Shown here one piece after another: positions 46,190 to 58,765 of a DNA stretch of 64,000 nucleotides. The position numbers and the translations under genes are program-made. The stretch lies in the NCBI GenBank assembly GCA_002633005.1, contig NMRA01000557.1, positions 207,513 to 271,512 on the forward strand, read 5' to 3'. The notes below the pieces were generated by a model, which was given only the letters and a program-made list of their open reading frames with translations, was not told the origin of the DNA and made no database searches. How positions within the stretch are numbered: position 1 is the stretch's first letter; every line of letters starts with the position of its first letter. This DNA is from Phoronis australis (lineage: Eukaryota > Phoronida > Phoronidae).

Positions 46190-48480
46190 ATCTGCCCCTG
46201 CAGGTGGCGCAGCGATTAGTGGGAATAGTTGAATTAGTTGAAATGCGTGATTGGTGTCTCTAACATTGAGCTTGTGGATGACATCATGTAAGTTAGCCTC
46301 CTGTCCACAGGTGATGCACTCATTAGTAGGAATCGCTGAATTAATTGAATCCAAGTAATCCCAAGTCAGCTCAACCTATCCAGCACTGAGCTATTCAACT
46401 AATTCAACTAATTCAACCAATTGTAGCGCCATCTAAAGTAAAACTGGCAATGTGAGACAGAAAGACCCGAGTAACTGACTTGCCTGCAGGTGGCGCAACA
46501 ATTAGTGGGAATAGTTGAATTAGTTGAAATGCATGTTCTGTTCTTGTCAAGTTGATAGCCTTTTGCTGATGTCATGATTGTTAGCAGTCTGTTCCTGTAG
46601 GTGGCGCAGCGATTAGTGGGAATAGTTGAGTTAGTTGAAATGCGTGTTCTGTGTCTGTCAAGTTGTGAGCCTGGTGAGCCTTTTGCCAGCGCCATGTGCT
46701 TTATCTGTCTGCCTGCAGGTGGCATAGCGATTAGTGGGAATAGTTGAATTAGTTGAAATGTGGGTTCTGCGTTTCTTAAGCTGTGACGCTGTAGCTGACA
46801 TAATGATTGTTATCAGCCTATCCCTTCAGGTGGCGCAGCGATTAGTGGGAATAATTGAATAAGTTGAAATGCTTGTTCTGTGTCTCTCACTTTGTTAGCC
46901 TGGTGAGCCTTTTGCTGGCGTCATGTACATGTACTTTTTCAATCTGCCTGTAGGTGGCGTAGCGATTAGTGGGAATAGTTGAATTAGTTGAAATGTGTGT
47001 TCTCTGTCTCTCAAGTTGTGGGCCTGTTGCTGACTTCATGTTTGATATCAGGTGTGCCTGCAGGTGGCGTAGCGATTAGTGGGAATAGTTGAATTAGTTG
47101 AAATGAGTGTTTGGAGTTTCTAAACTTGTGAGCCAGTTGATGATGTCATGTATGTTCTCTGTCCCTGCAGGTGGCGCAGCGATTAGTGGGAATAGTTGAA
47201 TTACTTGGAACGCCTCTTCTGTGCCTCTTAAGTTGTGAGCCTTTTGCTACTGTCATGATTGTTATCAGTCTTTTCCTGTAGGTGGCACAGCGATTAGTGG
47301 GAATAGTTGAATTAGTTGAAATGCTTGTGCGGAGTCTCTAAAATGGTGACCCCATTGATTATGTCATTAAGTTTATCTACCTGCTCTACTTGATCTACCT
47401 AAGTTTATCTACCCGTTATTTAGTGGGGCATCCCCGTAGGTGGCGTTATATTTCTGCCTTCAGGTGGCATATTGATTAATGGAATAGTTGAATTAATTGA
47501 AATGCGTGTTTGGAGTCTCTAAAATCATGATCCTGATGATGACATCATGTAAAATCTAAAGTATAACTGGCAATGTGAGACAGAAAGACCCGAGTAACTG
47601 ACTTGCCTGCAGGTGGCGCAACAATTAGTGGGAATAGTTGAATTAGTTGAAATGCATGCTCTGTTCTTGTCAAGTTGAGAGCCTTTTGCTGATGTCATGA
47701 TTGTTATCAGTCTGTTCCTGTAGGTGGCGCAGCGATTAGTGGGAATAGTTGAATTAGTTGAAATGCGTGTTCTGTGTCTGTCAAGTTGTGAGCCTGGTGA
47801 GCCTTTTGCCAGCGCCATGTGCTTTATCTCTCTGCCTGCAGGTGGCATAGCGATTAGTGGGAATAGTTGAATTAGTTGAAATGTGGGTTCTGCGTTTCTC
47901 AAGCTGTGAGCCTGTAGCTGACAAAATGTTTGTTATCAGCCTATCCCTGCAGGTGGCGCAGCGATTAGTGGGAATAGTTGAATAAGTTGAAATGCTTGTT
48001 TTGTGTCTCTCACTTTGTTAGCCTGCATAGTGAGCCTTTTGCTGGCGTCATGTACTTTTTCAATCTGCCTGTAGGTGGCGTAGCGATTAGTGGGAATAGT
48101 TGAATTCGTTGAAATGCGTGTTTGGAGTTTCTAATCTTGTGAGCCAGTTGATGATGTCATGTACGTTCTCTGTCCCTGCAGGTGGCACAGCGATTAGTGG
48201 GAATAGTTGAATTAGTTGAAATGCGTGTGCGGAGTCTCTATGAAAATGGTGACCCCATTGATTATCTCATGAACTTTATCTACCTGCTCTACTTAATTTA
48301 CCTAATTTTATCTACCCGTTATTTAGTGGGACATCCCCGTAGGTGGCGTTATATGTCTGCCTTCAGGTGGTGTATTGATTAATGGAATAGTTGAATTAGT
48401 TGAAATGCGTGTTTGGAGTCTCTAAAATCGTGATCCTGATGATAACATCATGTACGTTATCTACCTGCCCACAGGAGTAA
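46190..48480 (+). repeat. ~111 bp minisatellite with CTCF-like cores
   Basis: About 20 copies of CCTG(C/T)AGGTGGCGCAGCG followed by ATTAGTGGGAATAGTTGAAT. Unit starts are at about 46202, 46488, 46599, 46717, 46828, 46952, 47062, 47169, 47280, 47611, 47722, 47840, 47951, 48073 and 48180, with degenerate ones at 46310, 47437, 47462, 48340 and 48364. Typical spacing is 107-124 bp. A higher-order duplication offsets 46440-47540 from 47563-48450 by about 1123 bp, the second block lacking one unit. The minus-strand frames here are repeat artefacts. Confidence 0.85.
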
Positions 48481-49231
48481 TTGAGTTAGTTGAAATGCGT
48501 TTTCTACTTGATCTACTGACCTAACCGTGTTTCTCAAGTTGTGACTCGGTTGCTGACGTCATATAAATTACATACCAGCCCCCAGATGGCACGTATAGTA
48601 CGTATAGTTGAATTTTTTGAAATGCGTTTGTTGTGTCTCTAAAGTTGAGAACCTCTATCTGACGTCTTTATCTGTATGTGGGGTAGAGGTAGCTTGAAAT
48701 ATATGAATTTGCTGAAAACTTAACACGGGCATCTTAAATATCATTTACCTGTTCATGAAGTCACCATTTCATCTTTCTTTGCATTAACATACTTTAGCGC
48801 CTCCTATATCCAGTATTTATATGAGTAAGTGAAAATGTAACATAGGGGGCGCTGCAATTAGTTGAACTACAGCTTCCAATTAATCGATTAGTAGGTCCCA
48901 ACCAAAGATTCTGACATGACTCAATGTTTCCTGGCTTAACCGAAATATTGCTTCTTCATATATTTTGTACTAATGTAGGGTGAATTTGCCTTTATTATTG
49001 TAAACAAATATCCATAGTTCGTTTTTCAGGCACCAATATAGTAAAGTTACAACTTGTTCCTAGACTTAAATCCGAGACTTCCAGTATACTGTCCGGAAAC
49101 ACATGGCTCTCAAACGATAATATTTAGCTTCTACCAGTATAACTGACAAGGATTGAGACGGATTATTTTGAGGACAGGCTCACGTAATCTAGCTGTAGGA
49201 CGATGACTCATGTTTGGCACACACTGTGACA
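48481..49231. other. No gene recognised
   Basis: Degenerate minisatellite relics continue to about 48620, including CCCCCAGATGGCAC near 48577. Nothing else is supportable. Confidence 0.4.
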
Positions 49232-49397
49232 GTGCTTTCCCACTAGACTGAGGTGAAACATTTCTTTTAGCGAAATTTCGGCAAGTGAGAAAGGTAAACT
49301 CCGACAGTTAAACTACAAGCAACAAGTCACTGAAAGTGGCGGGATTTAAAAGCAAAGTTTCGGTACCCACTGAAACTGCAGTGTAGTGGGAAAGGTC
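49232..49397. mobile_element. Small MITE with CTTTCCCACTA ends
   Basis: GTGCTTTCCCACTAGACTG at the left is inverted at the right as CTGCAGTGTAGTGGGAAAGG. A half-copy occurs at 50217-50235 (CAGTGCTGTCCCACTAGAG). Non-coding. Confidence 0.45.
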
Positions 49398-51504
49398 CTT
49401 GCGAAACTTCGGAGTCGTATGTTCAAAGGTAACGGCAACGATATATAGGATTACATGTACTGTACGTAAATGAGACAAATATGCCGTATGAAAAGAATCC
49501 TACGTTGCCGAGATTGGGCAACTCAACCGCTTTACTTACCACAAAATCTGCCGGTTCAGATTAAAGACGCCATTCTGTCGTGGTTAATTAAATCGCATCA
49601 AGCTGCTGATGTTATCGTTTTTTTAGCTAATGAGACCATCCTTGAAAAAATGGGGGCACAATAGTAATTTTAAGTTTTCGTTTTGAAAGTTTTTAAATGG
49701 CATATTTGAATAGTTCGCAAAAAGCATACACTGTACGTGATTAGGTTTTTGAATTTTGAAAAATTGGACAAGAAATATTTAATTCAAACCTACAACAAAT
49801 GTTTAATATTGCAATGATATATTCCTCATTAGTTCTAATGGGTTTACAGGATAATTGGGCCAATAACATAGTCACCAAGCAGCCCTTGGCTCTGAGGTAA
49901 GCCAAGTGCACTGGTACAATTCTTGGCATGCCGCAAAACAGGATTTTTGTTATTGAAAAGTCAATTTGCATTGGTACATTTCAATTCTTAAATAAATAAA
50001 AGAAACACTTCTGATGAAAAATTACACTGACCGTTTTCATAAACACTTGTAAACGGCTGGAGAACATTTTTTTTACTTCGAAACCACCACTCATTATTTG
50101 TTTGAGAGAACGAATGAAGTGCACCATCTGAATGTTTTCTCCGATGACCGGATCGCCATGTGCATGTAGCAATAATTTCGATAATATCGCTGCCCAATTC
50201 CGGCTAAGCTTCGGTCAGTGCTGTCCCACTAGAGGCCAAAATTCGCCTTCAACGAACTTTCGGTAAGAGAAAGAGTTTGTCGCCAGTAGTTAATATGCAA
50301 AAGAAACTTTGTTGAAAATAGTATGATCTTAATTAACGAGATACGGTAAATTCTGTCGGACTTTGCCACCATCTCCTGTTCTCTCACATAAAACTATTTT
50401 TGGGTATTGTGGATCCACAATCTCAACTACTCCTGGTACTTTGCTGTGGGCAATCTCTCCCAGAAAAAGTTCCATGTTGGCAAATTGCTGTTCACAACTT
50501 AGCTTGGATTTCAAAATTAAAAAATGCTGTGAATCAAAATACACTGATTGCCAAAACCTAGTGAAACCGGAACTGGTGTATCATAAAAGGAATTATCAAT
50601 TAGTTGAATAATTAATTAGTGAGTACATGTGTAAATGCTAAGGAAACGTGATTAAATAGCTCATAAATAATTTTATTGTTATAAATAAGCGTGTTAGCAT
50701 CCTCTAACAATTATTACAGTAAATGGATCCAGGTCCCAACCCACACTGTCAAAACAAATCATAAACTGGGACACACAATGTGCGCTATTTTGAACATGTG
50801 TCCTTAGGAACTGAGTGGATCTAGAAACACTTCAGCTGTGACCATATTGCTCATGACACTTCGTTCGACGATTGACCACAATGTAACTGACCCGTTTACT
50901 GCAACATTGTGTGAGAAGTGTGATTGAACATCTGTATAACCAAAGCAGATTGGGAAGTTTGATTGAACATAGTGGCAAACCACAGTTTGGAAGCAAATAC
51001 AATGATAAAGGATTTCTGCTATCATTTTAATAGCTCGAAACGTGATTTTGGTGGTTACATAATGTAATATGTTACATTCAACCATGCAAAAATTATTCAT
51101 AAAATTCTGACATCAGAGTATTTCTAAGCTCTAAGGCCACCTTGGTTAGCTTCAGTCACTTATTGGGATGCATGTAATGTTTTGCTCAACTTGAATGATT
51201 TAAAGTGCACAATAAACCTGTTGATGGTGCTTATTTCAATCTTTGTACGAAATTGGAAAAATATTTCACTTCGATTGGATTCATCGAACTAGTGTTTAGT
51301 TTACACATTCAAATAACAAATGACAATAAATGCAGTGAATAAACCAGAATCAGTTTGAATTATTTGGTTTAATATTGCATCACGCATTCTCTATATATGC
51401 GATCAATAATAGTGTGTGGCTAAAAGATACATGTATCTATCAAGAACATAAATATAAAGATACTAAAGGAATGTGACTTTGTGGAAAAAACTAATAAGTG
51501 TTAT
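49398..51504. other. No gene recognised
   Basis: The frame at 49470-49664 (LPQNLPVQIKDAILSWLIKS) looks somewhat coding but has no domain or splice context I can confirm. The rest is AT-rich. Confidence 0.35.
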
Positions 51505-51720
51505 GGATGATAATGACATTTTATATCTAAACCATATTAGTTGTTTTTCCAAAAGACACATTTCTCAAAAGCATGTTTATAAAAAAGTTGGTCTTACGAC
51601 AGTTTAAAGCTTAAAAGCTCACGAAAAAATCAAAAGGCATTGAAAGTTAGATTTTTATGCGTAATATTTAAAAATTACATGTATTGAATAAATTATCTTG
51701 CCTTGTTCATTTTAGATAGT
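51505..51720 (+). repeat. Dispersed repeat family, copy 3
   Basis: CTAAACCATATTAGTTGTTT and following sequence match 8668-8760 of copy 1. Confidence 0.5.
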
Positions 51721-52500
51721 AATCGTTTCCTGATTCGGCTTCCATCAACTTTGGTAATATGACGCAAATTTTAATACGAAGTCACCATTTACAATTGAGA
51801 TAATAATTCATGCCATTGTTTCAATGTCCACGTTCACCCCCTGGCAACTGTCGCCAACTTTAAACAAAAATCTACCATGATTTCGTTTCTTGTTCTCAAT
51901 AGTATTCATTTACACTTGTGACGACTTATTATCGGATTTACACAGGCAAACATCATTGGTCAAATAGTTCGGGGCTTATGATATTGCTATGAATAGAGAA
52001 TCCTACACTTGTCCCAGTTTCATGACATGGTCAATATCTCTTGGAAATTTCGTCAAAATCCCGATGCTTGTGATTATGACGAAATTTTCAAGAGGTTTGT
52101 TTTCTCACATGAACCGTAAAAGCGATTTTTGCCGAAAAAACTCAGCGTGTCTAAAACTTTCAACCACATGACACCACTTTTGTAAATACACTCTTGCGCA
52201 ATGTGAAGTAAACTTAACAAATGTAATTTGCATTCAGCTTTCGTAGCAAATATTATAGGTTATAATCTAATAAATAGTTTTTGAAGTTGCAATATTAAAA
52301 CTTGACAAATATTTATAAATAACCGTCAGCAAGACTTCCCCGCGCGTGAGCACTGAATTGATCATCAGACTGGCCCAGCCGGACTGTCTCACCGCATTCC
52401 TTGAGTTTGGGTTCGTCTTAGTTTAAATGAACGTGGACAAAGATTTTATAGTACTAAGATTTCCGACTTATGACCTAAATACGTCACAGCGTTACACGTA

Positions 52501-52514
52501 GCGCCACCTTCTGG
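52501..52514 (-). promoter_or_regulatory. CTCF-like site upstream of THAP gene
   Basis: GCGCCACCTTCTGG; its complement CCAGAAGGTGGCGC fits CCASYAGRKGGCRS at 13 of 14 positions. It sits 72 bp before the THAP start codon. Its function is inferred from the motif only. Confidence 0.35.
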
Positions 52515-52585
52515 AGGGCGCTCATACAACATAACAATGGATGACTGCAGTGGGTCGTCCGGTGACAAAAAACTTAAGAGGCACG

Positions 52586-53735
52586 ATGTGTTCGGCTGCC
52601 AATTGCAGTTTTAGAAACACAGACGAAGAAAAGCGTTCTTTCTTTCGCTTGCCTAAAGATAAGGAGAGGTAAGTTTATATTCATTTCACATTTCATACCA
52701 CCGGTGTCAAGTAAGTGCTTGTGATCCGTGAACACGGCCTAGGCTAGTAGGCTGCATGGTACGGACTCTGAAGGTCTTCCTACTTGAAAATAGGCATAGT
52801 TACTAGTAGTTGACAATACCGATACCTGCGTCCGGACTCGATTCAAGTAATGAATTATACTATTTTTCTGCCAGGAATGTCATCAAATGCAAATGAACTA
52901 GTGTCTCTGTGTTTAGTTGAAGAAGACTTTGTGTGTACAGATTGTGTGTCCAGACACTTCAGGTTACACACCGTTACAGGGTCAGTGTTCTGGTCTGGCC
53001 TTGTTGGCTGGGTGAAAACTGTGGTGAGATAACACTTTATAGGCCAGGCTTATTGGGGAATGTTTGCAAGCATGCACTATGTAATGTTATTTTGGTTGGC
53101 ATTTACAATATTTCTCAGTGTATGGTTCAATTTTAGATGTGCACGCTGGGTGCAGAATATTCGTAGATCAGACCTAGTAGGGAAATCCTCAGAACAGCTA
53201 CGTAACCTACGACTGTGTAGTAGCCACTTTGAAGACAACCAATTCACTAATCATCTAAGGTAAGAAAAAGTATTAGTGATTTAGTGTAAACAGTCTGATT
53301 TTAGGTAAAGTATCTAGCTCCCAGGCAGTACTACTCTGCACACTCTGGATAAGTGTTCCTCAGGCTATCTTGCTGCAAAAGTATCCTGTCATGGAACAGG
53401 TATTATTTGGCCAACGTCTGTATAATCCCTTCTTTAGAACATTATAGTGACTATAGAACGTTGTTTTGTGACATATTCTACTGTACCCAGACAATTTTGT
53501 GTGTTGCACACTCCAGAATATGGTTACATTTATTGTGTTTAGAAATCGCTTGAACTGGAATGCTGTCCCAACCATATTCAATGTGCCAAACCCTCCGCTC
53601 TCTATTGTCTGCAAAAGGAAGGCACCAGCACAGAGAATGGAACTACCTATGAAGAAAATCAAGAAGGTTGCTCCACATTTAAGCTCCGGTTTGTCACTTT
53701 GTGTTGCATTGCTTGTAGTTTGTGCATGCAGCTGA
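52586..53735 (+). CDS. THAP-domain protein, three exons
   Basis: Seen: exons 52586-52668, 53137-53259 and 53543-53735 join in frame (AG-A at both junctions, GTAAGT and GTAAGA donors, TTTTAG and GTTTAG acceptors) into 132 aa. Exon 1 gives MCSAANCSFRNTDEEKRSFF, then RLPKDKER; exon 2 gives CARWVQNIRRSDLVGKSSEQ through LCSSHFEDNQF; exon 3 gives NWNAVPTIF. All THAP hallmarks are present: C-x4-C, LP, W, C-x2-H, F and AVPTIF. Known: THAP is a zinc-dependent sequence-specific DNA-binding domain of transcription factors and P-element-type transposases. After it come a basic stretch (CKRKAP, MKKIKK) that could be a nuclear signal and a short hydrophobic end. No transposase domain follows. An upstream ATG at 52538 is out of frame, so the start at the THAP methionine is preferred. 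All key residues are intact, unlike the pseudogene at 21.5 kb. Confidence 0.85.
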
Positions 53736-54895
53736 CCATAGGCGCCGCCTATGGTTTGCATACTCTAATTAATCTAAAGTCCATCATCTGTAACCTGTTC
53801 ATGCTGTTTTACAGAGTGAGTTGTATTTACAAATTGTAAAAGAAAAAATGAACAACTGTCCTCATCCAGTACTACTTTATTGACATATGGCTTGTTGTCT
53901 GACTGTCATTTTGATTGTCACAGTTTTGTGTTATGCTCTGTTGAATTGGTTTGTATTGCTTATAACCTGTGTGCTGACCTTTACCACTCATATCCTAAGC
54001 ATCCTTTAAAGCCTGTGTGAAATCAGATTATGTGTGCTGTGTTGCCATGAACATTTTTCATTTTCTAACAATTTCCATGCTTGGATTATATAGAGGTAAA
54101 CGGTTTGCTTATACTTGCTTAATCATTCCATAATCTTGGTTATCGTGTCTTTCTGTGTGCTTATCCTGTTTGTTACGAATGTCTTAAAAAAGTACTTAAA
54201 CTTGTTTCTCAAATATGCACTTGCTATACACCACAACCTGGAAGTACTTAACAATGTGCAAATTGGTCACAGTTTGTCTGGCACAACTCACTTTGAAATA
54301 TAACTTCTGTGTGGCAGTATATGACTATGTAACATCACAATTGCTGTAAAAGGTACTATTTTATTATTACTGTGGTTTTTAAATTGCAAAACTTGAAAAA
54401 CAAGGACTGGCTTGAACCTGTTAAACTGTTTTAAATGTGATTTTGGAAAACTTTGAGGATTAACATTTACCCTGAGATATAGTTTGAGTTCAATGCCTAG
54501 GGATTTGTATTGATGTCATTGACTTTATATGGAATGGTCAATAGTCTGAAGTAGACTGATTATATACAGTATAAGTGGAAAACTTTTCTTGGTAACATTT
54601 TCTTTGTATCGGTTGGGCGTGTATGTTCCCTCGAACCTCATACATTATCCCTTGTAACTATTGATATGTAGGCAAGATCAAATTTGTTGTTATTTATATT
54701 GCAGTTATTCCAAAACATTAGTACTGTAGAAGTGCTAGGTCTCGTGGCTGAGGTCTCTGTATTATTTCATGTATTGACATGTATTGTAAAATGTATTATA
54801 AACATTGTTTTCATACAATTCACCAATTGTGTGTTAAAATTACAATGATTGTAATGTGTTTTGAACTGATGTGTTTCAAAGTTGGAATAAAAAAT
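53736..54895 (+). other. Probable 3' UTR of the THAP gene
   Basis: No gene follows for 1.15 kb, and the stretch is T-rich. AATAAA at 54886-54891 is the first clear polyadenylation signal in a suitable setting. The UTR call is inferred. Confidence 0.4.
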
Positions 54896-57600
54896 AATAT
54901 TGATCTACATGCTCTTATTTATTATTACTCTTCCTTTCTTTATGCAGTGAGTATTATTTATTATTCAAATTTATTTTATTCCGTGGCTTTCAGCAACAAA
55001 ACTATGAATATTACGTAATATATGATGATATATTATGCTAAAATATATAAATTAGTGTTGTATTTATTTGATTCTGTTGCTGTAGTTAGAAAACTATGTG
55101 AAAAATGTCATTCAACTGAATTCAGGGGGTTGCTTCCATACCAGTCTTAGCCCTGGCAGAGTCGCAGTTAATTACAGTTAAATATTATCATAATTGCATA
55201 AATTTCCACATAAATGCAAATGATGATTCCTCAAGATTGATATGGCATTGTTTTGTATTGCTATGCCTACAAAGGGATCTGAAAATTTTTTTTGTTCATT
55301 TGAAATGCCTTTTGCTTTCATTCTAATGTTATTAGATCACAATAATTATCGTATTGGCCATAACATCATCAATAATTATGTTTTCCTCAAGTAAATTATA
55401 AGTATAATTCATCAAAATTGGTTTTATGTCTAAAAAACTTGTTTTTATTCATGTTAGTTGCAATCTTCAGCTCAAGTCTCAGATCTGGTTTGAGGGTCTC
55501 CGAATACAACTTGGTCTCCACCTAATAGGTGGCGCTGTTCCAAAGTGTGTGACTAGGCAAAGTACATTAGGACGGCCATCTTGGGGATATAGTATCTTTG
55601 ACGTGGATATGGAATTCGCTGCCGAAGATGGGTCTGTTTAAGAAGTTGTTTTTATGTCCTTCCGACTGGGAGTTGCGGCATCCGATTTGTCAATAATAAC
55701 ATTGTTACCGTCACGAAATTCCGGTATTAGTTGATTGACGTGCGCTTGAGTGTTTTGCAGACGATTACTTCTTTGCACTACTTCGTGATTTGCCCATGTA
55801 ATATTAAAAAAATACGTACTCAGTGTTATCAACCAGTCGTGTGGGAACACATTACAGGTCATTTGAGAAAAATATATATGCTGTTACAAGAATATCTAGG
55901 CCCGTAGCAACAAAAAGTTATTGGAGGGCACAAACCAATTTGACCTCGCCAACCTACCCCTTGCTTTCTTCACCCCTCTCACCGTTCTTTGAATGTAACT
56001 ATATTTGTACCGAGCCCCACCCCCCACGTCCGGCAAAGGTGGTGGTAACACCGGAGATACATTCATCAGGAATTGGGTAACCGTGAACCAACAAAGATTC
56101 ACGGAGAATAAGAATGGGTCTAGGCCCCAAGCTTACTGACGGGTAGCTGGGAGCTGCCTCAAGTAATTATAGGTTTATCGAAAGTCAAGGTTCCTTTTAT
56201 CATGATCCAGTTTCGGAAAAACTTCATTTCACTATGGCGATTCTGTGAAGTAATTTTTGGAAAGATTAGCTCCCGAGTTGCCTGATATCAGTGACGTTGT
56301 GGCCGTTTCAGAATCCCTCGAAACTCGGCCGGTAGTCCAGTTTCTGGTTGCTTGGGAAAATGGTACAGAGTTTGTCACAAAAATGTACACACTTCAACGT
56401 CTGGAGTTCAAATTCACTTCCCTTGTGTAACTGAGATTCTAAGCAAGTCTACTGCATGGTTACACCTTATTTTTAACGTGGGTGTGGCTCTCATGACGTG
56501 CTCCATGCATGCTCGCACATATTTCTCTCAAGTGATATACAATTCGAGAAAAAAGTGACAGTTGTCTCCGTTATCCCTTGCCAGAGAGGTGCCTCTGGAA
56601 AAATATAGTTTTGCAGTCGCAAAATTTGCGAACTGAATATAAAAATCCAGTAAATTAATACGCTCCACAAAAGCTTCACTTTACAAATTTTATCGATTTT
56701 TCGAAATATATGCATGAAGCATTTCGTGTTCGCTTCCAAGTGAATTTAGACGACCTGAGCAACGAAAGCGCTGACTGCAACAACAATGTCCTTCCCAAGG
56801 TTCTCTGCATTGATACAGAGATGTTAAATATGCTCTTGAGTTGTCTTTCTTATCCGCATTTAGTAGCCTTTCTTTTCTCGACTGTACCCTTCCCACGACT
56901 ATGTCGGTTGTCACGGTTTAACCTTGACGCCCTGAAATCATCAAGTTCTAAGCGGTGTATGAATGAATCTAAAAAGCTTGAAAATAATATACCGGGTTAG
57001 ATTCAATAAAAATTGCTACCACCTCCACATCAACTGATTATTTTGTAAAATTATAAATTCTGGGTGTAGAAAAATCGGTCTGATGTCATTCCCTGTTTCT
57101 GTGCTAAATTTCATTTATGGAATGTGGAGACAGTTAATGGCTTGTGGCTGCAATTACAGTTCCAATGTTTACTATTACATCAAAGCAGTTGGATAGCTGA
57201 ACTGCTGTAGGTACATGTAGAGACCAGGGGGGCTTAGGTCACATGAACTCAAAGGAATTTTCAACCTATGCTTGTTGGGATAAAGCCAAGACAGGACTGG
57301 GAGAAATACGGTTGTTATTAATTCTGAGCACAAAATGCGGGGGCATATGGAATGGTGCTCGTCTTCGATAAGGAACAAAGGCGAAACTGCCTACCAATCT
57401 GTGTACGTCGGCCAAATTAAATTCTAAGTTTGTGGTTAGAACACCGTAGTTGTGTCGTCCAGAGAATTACAACGGCATCGAGTATGAGAATTTTTTTGTT
57501 GGGATAGAAGTTACAGTCGTACATGTACATGTAAACGCAGTTTAATTATTAGTAAATTCATTATCAGTATCATATTTATTACATATCACTCTCGATAAAG
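54896..57600. other. No gene recognised
   Basis: Contains an ACGGCCATCTTGG motif at 55572-55584 (YY1-type ATGGC on the minus strand) beside TAGGTGGCGCTG at 55526. Open frames at 55638-55862, 56491-56739 and 56710-57000 overlap each other and show no domain. Confidence 0.35.
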
Positions 57601-57621
57601 TACTTCTGATTACAACAACAA

Positions 57622-57705
57622 AATTAATAATAATAATAATAATAAAAGTAATAATAATAATATCAATAACAACTAGAAAGATTATTGTCACGGCGTGACA
57701 ATAAT
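57622..57705. repeat. (TAA)n tract followed by a 25 bp perfect hairpin
   Basis: A TAA microsatellite (57622-57661) is followed by ATTATTGTCAC-GGC-GTGACAATAAT (57681-57705), an 11 bp stem with a 3-nt loop. The other side of the DR1 repeat carries a mirrored arrangement at 58896-58940. Confidence 0.7.
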
Positions 57706-57769
57706 GGACTGTGCCCGTGCATATTACTGGAATTACTATGGGAAGTTACTGACAGCAACCCGTTTACCA

Positions 57770-58765
57770 ATATGAAAAGGAATTCTTTAAAATTGTAAGA
57801 GAAATTACATATTAATTTTTGATGACCTTTATACTAATTGACCTCTTCTGGTGCATTATGAGCCCCGATGAGGGAGTAATTGTTAACTCAATTAAAAGTG
57901 TGGTTAATGCTAATAATCACATATGTTTTACTTTATGCACTTCAGAATACAAGATGAATAAAGTGGTCAAACTTTCAGAAGAAAAATGCACCTAATGACC
58001 CCATGGGTGCACCAAATGACCTGAAAATTTAGAATTCAAACCCAATCGTACTTAGTAAACCGATACGAAATTCTGAAGTCTAGCTAAAAATTTTAGTTTG
58101 CACTCAATGACCTTTGACCTATTTTTCTGATTGGTTAGGCCTATTGCAAAGTAAAGTAGGGTATTCAATTGGCATGTTGGCTTACACCAGTGTGCTGAAA
58201 TTGAAAAGAATTCCTTGAAAAACGTAAGAAATATAACATTTTGAACGTTACATGATCTTTGCACTAATTGACCTTATCCGGTGCATTTTAAGCATCTTTA
58301 GGAGAATTATTGCAAAGCCCATGGAAAATTTGTTTAACGCTGAGAATCACAGTTGTCTAACGGTTGACACTTCAGAATACTTGCGGATTGAAAAGGTAAA
58401 ATTTTCAGAAGAAAAATGCACCTAGTGACCCCATGTTTGCACTAAATGACCTGAAACTTTGTATTCCGATTTGATTTAGGTGTGGCAATCAGACCTGTCA
58501 TTTTGAAGTGTCTAGCTCAAAATTTTTGTTTGCACCTACTGACCTTTGACCTATTTCACCTGATTGGATGACCCGATTTCTTAGAAAAGTAACTATTTAC
58601 ATTGACATGTGGACTTATACCTGTGCACTGAATTTGAAAAAGATAGCTTTCAAACTGAAGGAGGAGTAGCATTTTGAAAATTATATGACCTTTGCACCAA
58701 ACGACCTCTTCCGGTGCAATATGGAATATGATTATATAACCAATCAAAATTTATATACTGTCAAA
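57770..58765 (+). repeat. ~430 bp tandem repeat with DR1 nuclear-receptor sites
   Basis: Two and a half diverged units. Landmarks are GACCTCTTCTGGTGCAT / GACCTTATCCGGTGCAT / GACCTCTTCCGGTGCAA and TTCAGAAGAAAAATGCACCT in the first two units. TGACCTTTGACCT occurs at 58108-58120 and 58540-58552; its complement AGGTCAAAGGTCA is a perfect DR1. Confidence 0.75.

Noticed and set aside
46408-47902. Long minus-strand frames with repeated STNSTIPTN-type peptide
   Set aside because: They are translations of the 111 bp minisatellite; unit lengths are not multiples of three and the frames do not persist.
46190-48480. CRISPR-like array
   Set aside because: The spacer-like parts are themselves conserved between units and the genome is eukaryotic; it is a minisatellite.
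49470-49664. Possible exon of a leucine-rich-repeat or F-box-like protein
   Set aside because: Only a vague resemblance in LPQNLPVQIKDAIL; no repeats follow and no splice sites were confirmed.
56491-57000. Overlapping plus and minus frames of 74-96 codons
   Set aside because: No domain on either strand and mutually exclusive; treated as chance.
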